A stretch of DNA of 6,835 nucleotides from Hydrogenophaga sp. (GTDB lineage: Bacteria; Pseudomonadota; Gammaproteobacteria; Burkholderiales; Burkholderiaceae), in contig JALOSH010000108.1 in assembly GCA_025458545.1 (NCBI GenBank), positions 1-6,835 on the forward strand, in the 5' to 3' direction. Positions 1-6,103 of the stretch are shown here, in pieces. Numbering within the stretch: position 1 is the stretch's first letter; each line of letters starts with the position of its first letter. The notes under the pieces are model-generated. The model had not been told where the DNA came from. It did no database searches and saw only the letters and a list, made by a program, of their open reading frames with translations. The position numbers and the translations under genes are program-made.

Positions 1-72
1 GTTGCATCGGGAGTGACGCCATCCAGACGAAGGTTAACGCAAGCGGCCCCGATTTTGATGCGCGAAGCGCGC

Positions 73-828
73 TCAAGGCGCTTTTTGGGCCAGGTAAAAG
101 CCGTAACCGAAGTGCGCTTTGTGCTGCTCGTACAGAGCGATCTCTTGTTCGTGTTCGGCCACCACCGCACGCGCCGCTTCGCTGTGGGCCTGGCGGGTCA
201 GGAAGCCGCCAAAACCGGCTTGCAGCGGCCGGTAGTAGTTGTCGAGCCAGCAGGATGCAGGCAGCACGAAGTAGCCCAGTGGCGAGTACCCGTTTCGCTC
301 CAGCACACCCAGCTTGACTGCTGCGGTGCCCACCTCGGGGTACTCGCGCTCCCAATGCGCTTGCAGTTCGGGCGGGCGATGCCCGGTCGTCCAGGTGAGC
401 TCCGACAAGGCCAGCACGCCACCGGGCTTGAGCAGGCGGCGCCACGCTTTCACGCCGCTTTCAAATCCCATGTTGTAGATCGCGCCTTCGGACCAGAGCA
501 GGTCGAACTGGCCATCGCCCAACGGCAGCGAATCCATGGACGCTTCCAGCGGCGTGACACGGCTGGAAACGCCCGCTGCTTCGCAACGATGTTGAAGCCG
601 CTGAAGGAACGGTGCGAGAAAGTCCACCGCGGTGATACGCGCCCGCGGCAGCAACCCGGCCAGCGCCAGGGTGGACGCACCGGTACCGCAGCCGATGTCG
701 GCCACTCGCAGCGGTGCGGCAGGGTCCAGGCCGGTCAGGCGCAGGGCCAGCGCGGTCTGCTCGTCACTGCCCGGGCCTTGGCGAGGGTTGCGCAGGTGCA
801 GGTCGATGAGGAGGTCGAGGTGGTCCAT
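73..828 (-). CDS. SAM-dependent class I methyltransferase
   Basis: This 251-residue cytoplasmic enzyme should transfer a methyl group from S-adenosylmethionine to an unknown, probably small-molecule, acceptor. The Rossmann motif I, VADIGCGTG, is at residues 42-50. The acidic end of strand 2 (AVDF) is near residue 69, FDLLWSEGAIYNMGF follows at about 108-122, and the post-motif KPGGVLALSE at about 134-143. The N-terminus, MDHLDLLIDLHLRN then RQGPGSDE, matches how this family usually begins, so I chose the ATG at 828, which has a weak GGGA 5-6 bases upstream. In-frame ATGs at 840 and 864 are alternatives and would add 4 or 12 residues. The gene starts within 40 bases of the stop of the upstream membrane-protein gene on the same strand, so the two are probably co-transcribed. 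The fold assignment is firm; the substrate is unknown. Confidence 0.9.
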   Translation of the reverse strand: MDHLDLLIDLHLRNPRQGPGSDEQTALALRLTGLDPAAPLRVADIGCGTGASTLALAGLLPRARITAVDFLAPFLQRLQHRCEAAGVSSRVTPLEASMDSLPLGDGQFDLLWSEGAIYNMGFESGVKAWRRLLKPGGVLALSELTWTTGHRPPELQAHWEREYPEVGTAAVKLGVLERNGYSPLGYFVLPASCWLDNYYRPLQAGFGGFLTRQAHSEAARAVVAEHEQEIALYEQHKAHFGYGFYLAQKAP

Positions 829-865
829 GGGTTCCCACATGCGGCGGCGAAGTGCCGAACGCATG

Positions 866-1666
866 TTACGGCAGCGCCCACCCCATGAGCAGCACCCACA
901 GCAACCCATAGCCTGCCGCCACCCCCGCCAGCCACCTGGCGGCATGGGTGACGCGACCGCGCTGCAGCGCCCAGCCTGCCAGGGGCAGCAACTGCTGGGC
1001 ATGCACGCCCAGAAAGTGTGCCGGGCGGGCATCGGGGCCGCCGATGTGCCAGCCCACCAAAGGCAAGCCGGCTCCCGCTGGCGGCTGCTGTCCACCGAGC
1101 AGAAAGCCGCTGGCGGTGGCGAGCACGAAGGTCATCAAAAGCCCGAGAACAACGGCTTGTGTGAACACCGTGTCCCGCGTGGCACTGTGGCGAGCGATCA
1201 GCCAGGCCAACACGCCTTGCGTGGCGGTCAGCATCACGGCGGCGAGCGCCATCAGGCCAAACAGAGCCGCGTGCAGCGGGTCGCCCACGTTGTGGTGCGA
1301 GCCTTCGCCCAGCGCCGCCTTCAGGCTGATGTAACCCACTTCAAAGGTGGCCGTCAGCACCACCGTCCACGCGAGGACTCGCACGTTGCGCGAACGGCGC
1401 AAGGGCTCGGGCAGCAGGCCCACGAACCAAGCGGTGGTGAACGCGAACAAGGCGGTGGAGGCCATGAACTTCAGTGGCTTGGCCCAGATGGCGACGTCGC
1501 GCCAGGTGCGGTCGTCCCATGCCAGCAGCAGCGCGGTCGGCACCATCAAGGCCAGCATCAGCCAGGCAAAGACGGTGAGCAAGGGCTGGCGTGCCATCAA
1601 CGCATGGTGGATCTCCATGAACCGTTGACGCGGCCAGATGGCAGGGGTCGAGAGGTTGGCGGCCAC
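866..1666 (-). CDS. conserved membrane protein with about seven TM helices, function unknown
   Basis: This 266-residue integral membrane protein does not match any family whose function I know. Hydrophobic stretches suggest seven helices at roughly residues 27-50, 65-86, 95-115, 130-158, 167-190, 216-235 and 243-265. Polar landmarks are IWAKPLKF before helix 2, SHHNVGDPLH between helices 3 and 4, and HFLGVHAQQ at the start of helix 6. The conserved-looking histidines could be ligands or catalytic, but that is a guess. I chose the GTG at 1666 because GGAG lies exactly 7 bases upstream. The ATG at 1618 would give 250 residues but has no visible ribosome site. The gene is divergent from the SDR gene, shares its operator region, and precedes the methyltransferase gene. 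Confidence 0.8.
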   Translation of the reverse strand: MAANLSTPAIWPRQRFMEIHHALMARQPLLTVFAWLMLALMVPTALLLAWDDRTWRDVAIWAKPLKFMASTALFAFTTAWFVGLLPEPLRRSRNVRVLAWTVVLTATFEVGYISLKAALGEGSHHNVGDPLHAALFGLMALAAVMLTATQGVLAWLIARHSATRDTVFTQAVVLGLLMTFVLATASGFLLGGQQPPAGAGLPLVGWHIGGPDARPAHFLGVHAQQLLPLAGWALQRGRVTHAARWLAGVAAGYGLLWVLLMGWALP

Positions 1667-1673
1667 GGTGGGA

Positions 1674-1677
1674 CTCC
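1674..1677 (-). promoter_or_regulatory. ribosome binding site fixing a GTG start
   Basis: The minus strand reads GGAG, then 7 bases, then GTG at 1666. This supports a GTG start for the membrane protein 16 codons upstream of the first ATG, whose own upstream sequence has no purine-rich site. Confidence 0.6.
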
Positions 1678-1680
1678 GAT

Positions 1681-1727
1681 GTTGACAGTGTCTACCATTG
1701 TGCTGCACACTTGTAGACAGTGTCAAC
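1681..1727. promoter_or_regulatory. divergent promoter region with paired TetR-type operators
   Basis: Two 15-bp sites face each other: GTTGACAGTGTCTAC at 1681-1695 and GTAGACAGTGTCAAC at 1713-1727. Each contains the 9-bp palindrome GACAGTGTC, and the two are inverted copies of each other except at the central base. Their centres are 32 bp apart, about three helical turns. Each site contains TTGACA: 1682-1687 on plus and 1721-1726 on minus. With an 18-bp spacer these face CACACT at 1706-1711 on plus and CACAAT at 1697-1702 on minus as weak -10 boxes. The predicted starts fit the ribosome sites of both flanking genes. The likely ligand is the TetR protein encoded at 2576-3235, which would block both -35 boxes. 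The repeats are seen directly; the regulator assignment is inference. Confidence 0.7.
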
Positions 1728-1744
1728 TTTGGAAGGACTTCCCC

Positions 1745-2548
1745 ATGATCTCGAGCACGTCGGCCTTTGCCCAGCAATACGGTCCCTGGGCTGTCGTCAC
1801 CGGTGCGTCCGACGGCATCGGCCGTGCCTTCGCGGAAGATCTGGCGCGGCGCGGCGTGCATGTGATCCTGGTGGCGCGGCGGCAGGAGCGGCTGGAACAG
1901 CTGGCCGCTGAACTGACGCAGGTGCACGGCGTGCAGTGCCAGGTGCTGCCCGCCGATCTGTCGCACGCGCAAGGTGTTCAGCAGGTGCTGGACGACAGCG
2001 CCGGGCGCGATGTGGGTCTGGTGGTGTGTGCGGCGGGCTTTGGCACCTCGGGGCTGTTCTTGGAGAACGCGCTGGCCACCGAGCTGGACATGGTGCAGGT
2101 GAATTGCACGTCGCTTGCCGCGCTGAATTGGGGTCTGGGTCAGCGCCTGGTGCAGCGCGGGCGGGGTGGTCTGGTCTTGCTGAGTTCGGTGGTGGCGTTT
2201 CAGGGCGTGCCCCGCTCGGCGAACTACGCAGCCACCAAGGCCTACGTGCAGACCCTGGCCGAAGGTTTGCGCGGCGAGTGGGCTGCGCAGGGCGTGCAAG
2301 TGATGGCGGTGGCGCCCGGCCCGGTGCGTTCGGGCTTTGCCGAACGATCGCGCATGCACATGGCCCAGGCCGAAAACCCGCAGGTGGTGGCGCGTGTCAG
2401 CCTCGATGCACTGGGCCGCCTGGGTACCGTGCGCCCCGGCTTCCTGGCCAAGCTGCTGGGCTGGTCGCTGGCGCTCACACCGCGCTGGGGCCGCATCCGC
2501 ATCATGGGCCAGGTGATGGCGGGCATGACCCGCGGCCATGGACACTGA
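1745..2548 (+). CDS. SDR-family NAD(P)-dependent oxidoreductase
   Basis: This 267-residue classical short-chain dehydrogenase/reductase catalyses hydride transfer between NAD(P)H and a carbonyl or alcohol; the substrate is unknown. The cofactor loop TGASDGIG is at residues 19-26. The basic pair in VARRQERL (near 44-45) favours NADP(H). The usual NNAG motif is changed to CAAG at 95-98. The catalytic set is complete: N120, S148, Y161 and K165 in YAATK, followed by the PGPV segment at 191-194. A long hydrophobic, basic C-terminus after about residue 232 resembles SDRs that act on lipid-like substrates near membranes. AAGGA lies 7 bases upstream of the ATG. It is the first gene of a plus-strand unit with TetR and patatin genes. 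The patatin neighbour makes a role with lipids or acyl compounds plausible, but this is inference. Confidence 0.93.
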   Translation: MISSTSAFAQQYGPWAVVTGASDGIGRAFAEDLARRGVHVILVARRQERLEQLAAELTQVHGVQCQVLPADLSHAQGVQQVLDDSAGRDVGLVVCAAGFGTSGLFLENALATELDMVQVNCTSLAALNWGLGQRLVQRGRGGLVLLSSVVAFQGVPRSANYAATKAYVQTLAEGLRGEWAAQGVQVMAVAPGPVRSGFAERSRMHMAQAENPQVVARVSLDALGRLGTVRPGFLAKLLGWSLALTPRWGRIRIMGQVMAGMTRGHGH

Positions 2549-2575
2549 AGTCCGACTTTTGACACCATCGAGCCC

Positions 2576-3235
2576 ATGAGCAAACAACCGGTCCCAGCCG
2601 TTTCGCTGAAGGAAGCCTGCGTGCAAGCGGCGCGCGAAGTGATCGCCGAGCACGGCGTGGAGAGCCTGAGCATGCGCGATGTGGCGCGCAAACTCGACAT
2701 CTCGCACCAGGCGCCCTACCGCCATTTCGAGAGCCGCGACCATCTGCTGGCTGAGATCATGCGGCGCTGCTTTGCCGACTTTGCGCAGCACCTGGACGAG
2801 CGGCCCCGCACCGGCCAACCCGAACAAGACCTGGAAGCCATGGGCCATGCCTACCTGGACTACGCGCGCTTGAAACCGCTGGAATACCGGCTGATGTTCG
2901 GCACGCCCTGGCCCGAACCGGCGCAGCACCCGGCGCTGGTGCAACAAGCGGTGCGCGCCTTCAACCTGCTGCGCGACAGCTTGCGCGCGATGCATGGCCA
3001 CGATCCTGCGCAACACGCGCAGGCCGATCGCCAGGCCATGTTCATCTGGTCTACCCTGCACGGCATGGCCAGCATCACCCAGGCCAATGTGATGCAACAC
3101 CTGAAACTGGCACCTGGCGTGGCAGACGCGCTGCCCGCCGACTTCATGGCGCGCATCGGTCTGGGGTTGAGCCTGCCGGAAGCAGCGTCGCTCGCCGCCC
3201 CCGCCGCGAAACCGAAGCGAAAGGCGCGGCCATGA
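2576..3235 (+). CDS. TetR/AcrR-family transcriptional regulator
   Basis: This 219-residue protein has the TetR layout. The N-terminal DNA-binding domain spans about residues 10-58, with a helix-turn-helix near 32-51 (SMRDVARKL then SHQAPYRHF). The C-terminal ligand and dimer domain includes LDYARLKPLEYRLMF at 94-108 and WSTLHG at 158-163, the pattern seen in TetR_C domains of the WHG type. A basic tail, KPKRKARP, closes the protein. The start is 27 bases after the SDR stop, with only a weak ribosome site, which suggests translation coupled to the SDR. The gene overlaps the patatin gene by 4 bases (ATGA). It most likely represses its own operon and the divergent membrane-protein operon through the twin sites at 1681-1727. 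The inducer is unknown; a fatty-acid-like or lipophilic ligand would fit the neighbours. Confidence 0.93.
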   Translation: MSKQPVPAVSLKEACVQAAREVIAEHGVESLSMRDVARKLDISHQAPYRHFESRDHLLAEIMRRCFADFAQHLDERPRTGQPEQDLEAMGHAYLDYARLKPLEYRLMFGTPWPEPAQHPALVQQAVRAFNLLRDSLRAMHGHDPAQHAQADRQAMFIWSTLHGMASITQANVMQHLKLAPGVADALPADFMARIGLGLSLPEAASLAAPAAKPKRKARP

Positions 3236-4128
3236 ACCAGCGGCGTGCCGTGCTGCTCAGCCTGCTGATGGCGGCGGGTCTGCCGGGCTGTGCCGCCTTC
3301 AACCATGACGCACCCGACAGCCCAGTGCCGCAGACCACCGCCACACCCCCTGACACCCCACCCCGCGTGGCCCTGGTGCTGGGCAGCGGTGGCCCGCGAG
3401 GCTATGCACACATCGGCGTCATGAAGGTGCTGGAAGAAGCCGGGGTGGAGGTGGACCTGGTCGTCGGCTCCAGCGTGGGTTCACTGCTCGGTGCCTTCTG
3501 GGCCTCGGGTTTCAATGCCGCGCAGCTGGATGCCGCTGCGCGCAGCGGCGGACCGCTCACCCTGTTCGACCCCTCGCCGTTCGCCGACCGTGGCTGGATC
3601 CTCGGGCAGCGCCTGCAGGACTACGTGAACGACCGCCTGGGCAACGCGTCGCTGGAGCAACTGCCCCGGCGGCTGATCGTGACCGCCACCCGCCGCGACA
3701 ACAAGCAGCCGGTGTTCTTTCAACGGGGCAACGCTGGCGTGGCGGTCAGGGCTTCGAGCGCGGTGCCCGGTGTGATCTCTCCCGTGGGCATCCAGGGCAC
3801 CGAGTACGAAGACGCCGACGAGTCACTGCCCGTGGCTGTGCGCGCGGCCCGTCAGGCGGGCGCACGATTCGTCATCGCGGTCGACGTGTCGGCGCGGGCC
3901 GGAAAAGCCCCTGCTGGCACGTCACCTCGTCTGCTGGAACGCGATGCTCAACGGCGAAGCCGCATCGACCCGGAAATCCGCCTGGCCGACTTCCTGATCC
4001 ACCCCGACATGGACTACGCCGCCAGTCCCCGTTCGAGCTACTTCGTGCAGGCGCAAATCGCGGGCGAATCGGCAGCCCGGGCGCTGCTGCCCGAGCTGCT
4101 GCAGCAACTGCAAAAGGCACAACGCTAG
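3232..4128 (+). CDS. patatin-like phospholipase, predicted lipoprotein
   Basis: This 298-residue predicted lipid hydrolase (patatin family, Ser-Asp dyad) appears anchored in the envelope. A short signal peptide ends in the lipobox LPGC, with Cys20 as the lipidation site, followed by a Pro/Thr-rich linker to about residue 44. The oxyanion loop GSGGPRG is at 51-57, and the nucleophile elbow GSSVG at 79-83 puts the catalytic Ser at 81. The second catalytic motif, normally DGG or DGA, reads YEDADES at 192-198. The aspartate (D194) is kept, but the glycines that follow are not. GAAAGG lies 7 bases before the ATG, inside the end of the TetR gene, and the two genes overlap by 4 bases, so they are co-translated. 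Substrate and cell-surface orientation are unknown. Confidence 0.92.
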   Translation: MNQRRAVLLSLLMAAGLPGCAAFNHDAPDSPVPQTTATPPDTPPRVALVLGSGGPRGYAHIGVMKVLEEAGVEVDLVVGSSVGSLLGAFWASGFNAAQLDAAARSGGPLTLFDPSPFADRGWILGQRLQDYVNDRLGNASLEQLPRRLIVTATRRDNKQPVFFQRGNAGVAVRASSAVPGVISPVGIQGTEYEDADESLPVAVRAARQAGARFVIAVDVSARAGKAPAGTSPRLLERDAQRRSRIDPEIRLADFLIHPDMDYAASPRSSYFVQAQIAGESAARALLPELLQQLQKAQR

Positions 4129-4221
4129 CCGTTTGGCGCGTGAGCCAGAAAGCGCAGGCTGCGCGCAACACGAACGGGGCATCCCGCTTCCGTGCTGCCC
4201 GTCCACAAAGTCGGCCGCACC

Positions 4222-4240
4222 CAAAAGGCATGCCCTTTTG
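4222..4240. terminator. hairpin between convergent genes, candidate bidirectional terminator
   Basis: CAAAAGG at 4222-4228 pairs perfectly with CCTTTTG at 4234-4240 around a 5-base CATGC loop. The arms carry an A run on the left and a T run on the right, so a transcript from either strand would have U residues at the 3' side of the stem. There is no further U tail. It lies between the patatin stop (4128) and the spondin-gene stop (4251), where a shared terminator is expected. Confidence 0.5.
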
Positions 4241-4250
4241 CCTCAACGCA

Positions 4251-4958
4251 TCAACGAACACGCCGGATCGTGATGCGAGCCACCGGATTGCGCCAGTCGC
4301 GGTTCGAAGGTTTGAAGTCACCGATGCCGTGCATGCCTGCGCTGATGTGGACAAAGCCTTCTTCACCACCCGATGGGGCGGCGCCACCACCGCTGCCGTT
4401 GCATTCGGCAAATAAGGGGCCGGGTATCGAAGCGCACAACTCGTCATTGACCTCGGTCCCAGAGTCGTAGGCAGGTACGGTGAACGCCAGGGTTTCGCCC
4501 GGCCTCGGCAGCGTGGCGCTGTTGACCGCAAAGAAGGTGTCGTTGGTGGGGATCAGCATGGCGGCCACGCTGATGCGGGATGCGCCGGTGCCGCCCCGAC
4601 CATTCACAGTCAAGGTGGTGGTAGCGCCTGGCTGGGTCAGACCGTTGCCATTGACCACTTGGAAGACTTCTGTGTTGGCGCGTAGCGCGGCCGCCAGCGG
4701 TGCCACATTGCCTTCTTCAGCGAGCGTAGCGAGCTCGGTGCTGGCGGGCCTACCCAGCTGAAACAAACTCAGGCTCGGCATGTGCGTCGTCGCGAGAATG
4801 GGCGTGAACTGCTGTCCGCCGGTCAGATTCGTGACAGTGATCTCGTAACTCACGCCGTCGCGCGAACGGTCGTCGGCCACCGCTTGGGTGGCTGTTCCAA
4901 TGGATGCGACGACGGCCATGGCAATCATGGAAGCTTTTAAAGAGAACATGGTTTTCAT
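4251..4958 (-). CDS. secreted Spondin_N-domain protein
   Basis: This 235-residue exported protein has a Sec signal peptide: MKTMFSLK, then a hydrophobic core to about residue 24, with likely cleavage after TQAVA at 28. The mature part reads as the bacterial version of the Spondin_N domain: YEITVTNLTGGQQFTPIL at 38-55, THMPSLSLFQLGRPAS at 58-73, LATLAEEGNVAPLAAAL at 76-92, and SRISVAAMLIPTNDTFFAVN at 128-147. The C-terminal strand HISAGMHGIGDF then RDWRNPVARITIRRV is also typical. The eukaryotic domain is an adhesion module; the bacterial role is unknown. C175 and C186 are the only cysteines and could form a disulfide. AGGAA lies 6 bases upstream of the ATG. The gene follows a small lipoprotein gene in the same direction and reading frame, 78 bases away, with a C11 run between them. 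Confidence 0.88.
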   Translation of the reverse strand: MKTMFSLKASMIAMAVVASIGTATQAVADDRSRDGVSYEITVTNLTGGQQFTPILATTHMPSLSLFQLGRPASTELATLAEEGNVAPLAAALRANTEVFQVVNGNGLTQPGATTTLTVNGRGGTGASRISVAAMLIPTNDTFFAVNSATLPRPGETLAFTVPAYDSGTEVNDELCASIPGPLFAECNGSGGGAAPSGGEEGFVHISAGMHGIGDFKPSNRDWRNPVARITIRRVR

Positions 4959-4998
4959 GATGGATTCCTGAAGGTTTGTGTGGATAACGGTGGCGTCT

Positions 4999-5009
4999 GG
5001 GGGGGGGGG
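4999..5009. repeat. 11-base homopolymer (G on plus, C on minus) upstream of the spondin gene
   Basis: Eleven consecutive G residues on the plus strand appear as C11 in the leader of the minus-strand spondin gene, 40 bases before its ATG and about 27 bases after the small-lipoprotein stop. Runs of this length are prone to slippage. It lies outside both reading frames, so any effect would be on transcription or on the mRNA leader. A sequencing length error is also possible. Confidence 0.85.
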
Positions 5010-5036
5010 TGTGGCTGCCTGGTTCTGCGGGGTCGC

Positions 5037-5261
5037 TCAAAGGGGCTCCTGGGTGGCAGCCCCAGCGTCTACGGCCAGCACCCTCCCCTCGGAAGACGGG
5101 TTGCCCCCAACAGCCTCTTCTGCGGCGGCGTTGCTCCAATGGGCGGTGGGCGTCCCTGCGGTGGCCTCGGTGTTGTCAGAGCCTCCGCCGCATGCAGCCA
5201 AAGCCAATGAAGCAGCCGCTGCGGTGGTCGCCGCCAGACTTCTGTGGAAAAGTCTTCTCAT
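5037..5261 (-). CDS. small predicted lipoprotein, function unknown
   Basis: This is a 74-residue protein with a classic lipoprotein signal: MRRLFHRSLAATTAAAASLA followed by the LAAC lipobox, which predicts lipidation at Cys24. The mature part begins GGGSDN and continues as a low-complexity Ala/Thr/Gly/Glu stretch with no domain I recognise. AAGGAG sits exactly 7 bases upstream of the ATG, the best ribosome site in this part of the window, so translation is likely even though the protein is short. The mature part of only about 50 residues suggests a small anchor or partner, or a remnant of a longer lipoprotein. I saw no simple frameshift that would join it to the spondin protein: a TGA and 26 codons in the same frame separate them. 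It probably leads an operon with the spondin gene. Confidence 0.75.
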   Translation of the reverse strand: MRRLFHRSLAATTAAAASLALAACGGGSDNTEATAGTPTAHWSNAAAEEAVGGNPSSEGRVLAVDAGAATQEPL

Positions 5262-5501
5262 CGTTCATCTCCTTGAAACAGGCGAATTGCCCGCTGCTAT
5301 TGAAGACGTTCGAACATCGGAAGTCCTCACAAAGCGGTGAGATGCCCGTGATGTTTTGTAGACCCAGCAACATCGAAGGGCCCTGAACGAGCTGACCCCA
5401 CGGTCCCTACTCTTGTCTGCGCACAAGGCGGGCGAAATTCATGAGGAGTCCGTGATGGTTTGGTGAGGACTTGCTTTGGTCGGCTGGGCAAACTGATCCC
5501 C
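5262..5501. promoter_or_regulatory. 240-bp divergent intergenic region with 10-bp inverted repeat
   Basis: This gene-free stretch must hold the promoters for the lipoprotein/spondin pair (minus) and the YHS group (plus). AAGTCCTCAC at 5321-5330 and GTGAGGACTT at 5463-5472 are exact inverted copies, so each gene has GTGAGGACTT upstream in its own direction. Two short start-stop frames with good ribosome sites are visible: MFERLQ on minus (5317 to 5297, GAGG 7 bases upstream) and MVW on plus (5455 to 5466, AGGAG 6 bases upstream). I see no convincing sigma-70 promoter. The AGGACTT element only loosely resembles the GGAACTT -35 box of some ECF sigma factors. Confidence 0.45.
5269..5274 (-). promoter_or_regulatory. 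strong ribosome binding site of the small lipoprotein
   Basis: The minus strand reads AAGGAG, 7 bases, then ATG at 5261. This near-consensus site is the main reason to accept the 74-codon frame as a real gene. Confidence 0.7.
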
Positions 5502-5999
5502 ATGACCAGCACATACACCTCCCTCGAATCCACCCTCAACGCCGGGCAGACCCGGCGCCATCTGCTGGCGACGGCCTTGGCCGGTTGTGCCAGCCTCTTG
5601 CCCCTGGCTGCACGGGCGACAGGCGCCGTGAATGTCAATGCCCAGGGCGTGGCGGTGCAGGGTTACGACCCCGTGGCCTATTTTCTGATGAGTAAGCCGG
5701 TGAAAGGGGTGCCCGAGTTCAGCGCCACCTGGAACGGCGCAACCTACTGGTTTGCCAGTGCCAGCCACCGGGACACCTTCCAGGCCGACCCGGCGCGCTA
5801 TGAGCCGCAATACGGTGGCTACTGTGCCTTCGGCGTGGCGCAGGGGGCCAAGCCCGACATCGATCCCCATGCGTTCGCCGTGGTGGACGGCAAGCTGTAC
5901 CTCAACCTGAGCCCTGGCGTTCAAAAGCGCTGGCAGGCCGACATACCCGGTCACATCCAAAAAGCAAACCAGAACTGGCTGACCTTGAAGAACCAGTGA
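5502..5999 (+). CDS. Tat-exported YHS-domain protein
   Basis: This 165-residue predicted periplasmic protein has a twin-arginine-like leader, TRRHLLATALAG at 17-28, with cleavage probably near ARA at 39. The rest is a YHS domain of the kind found in exported bacterial proteins: VAVQGYDPVAYF at 50-61, TYWFASASHRDTF at 81-93, ARYEPQYGGYCAFGVAQG at 98-115, then the VVDGKLYLNLSPGVQKRW core at 127-144. YHS domains are commonly linked to metal handling, and C108 in GGYCAFG is a candidate ligand. I chose the ATG at 5502; a frame-compatible upstream TTG (5460) and GTG (5463) exist, but the Tat leader is already complete from 5502. No clear ribosome site precedes it. It is the first gene of the group with the Cys-rich lipoprotein and DUF6969, 104 bases before the former. 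Confidence 0.88.
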   Translation: MTSTYTSLESTLNAGQTRRHLLATALAGCASLLPLAARATGAVNVNAQGVAVQGYDPVAYFLMSKPVKGVPEFSATWNGATYWFASASHRDTFQADPARYEPQYGGYCAFGVAQGAKPDIDPHAFAVVDGKLYLNLSPGVQKRWQADIPGHIQKANQNWLTLKNQ

Positions 6000-6103
6000 A
6001 CCGCTGCACCACCACACGCCCGACGCATTGCGTTGCCCCGCCCTCGCTGGGCCCTGTTTTCTCGTGTTACCAATCCCTCCACCGTCAAAAAAAGGACTTC
6101 ACC

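Noticed and set aside
60..72. GCGCG-AAG-CGCGC hairpin just after the methyltransferase stop as a terminator
   Set aside because: In the direction of transcription the stem is followed by an A run rather than U residues, so it does not fit an intrinsic terminator.
1..72. Possible start of another minus-strand gene or an integron attC-like core (GTTAACG)
   Set aside because: There is no start with a ribosome site and no second matching core site. The stretch is too short to judge.
632..1744. Long plus-strand open frame upstream of and in frame with the SDR start
   Set aside because: It lies opposite two well-supported minus-strand genes, reads as Arg/Gln/Gly-rich low-information protein, and the SDR has its own ribosome site and a complete N-terminus at 1745.
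1667..3100. Minus-strand open frame running through the SDR and TetR genes into the membrane protein
   Set aside because: It is antisense to clear SDR and TetR domains and is rich in His/Arg/Gln as expected for the reverse of GC-rich codons. Only its last 266 codons form a plausible protein.
3872..4531. Minus-strand frame over the patatin and spondin gene ends
   Set aside because: It crosses two genes with real domains and the hairpin between them, and its translation shows no recognisable domain.
4978..5386. Plus-strand frames opposite the small lipoprotein
   Set aside because: They overlap the minus-strand frame that has a lipobox and an AAGGAG site, and their translations look like random GC-rich sequence.
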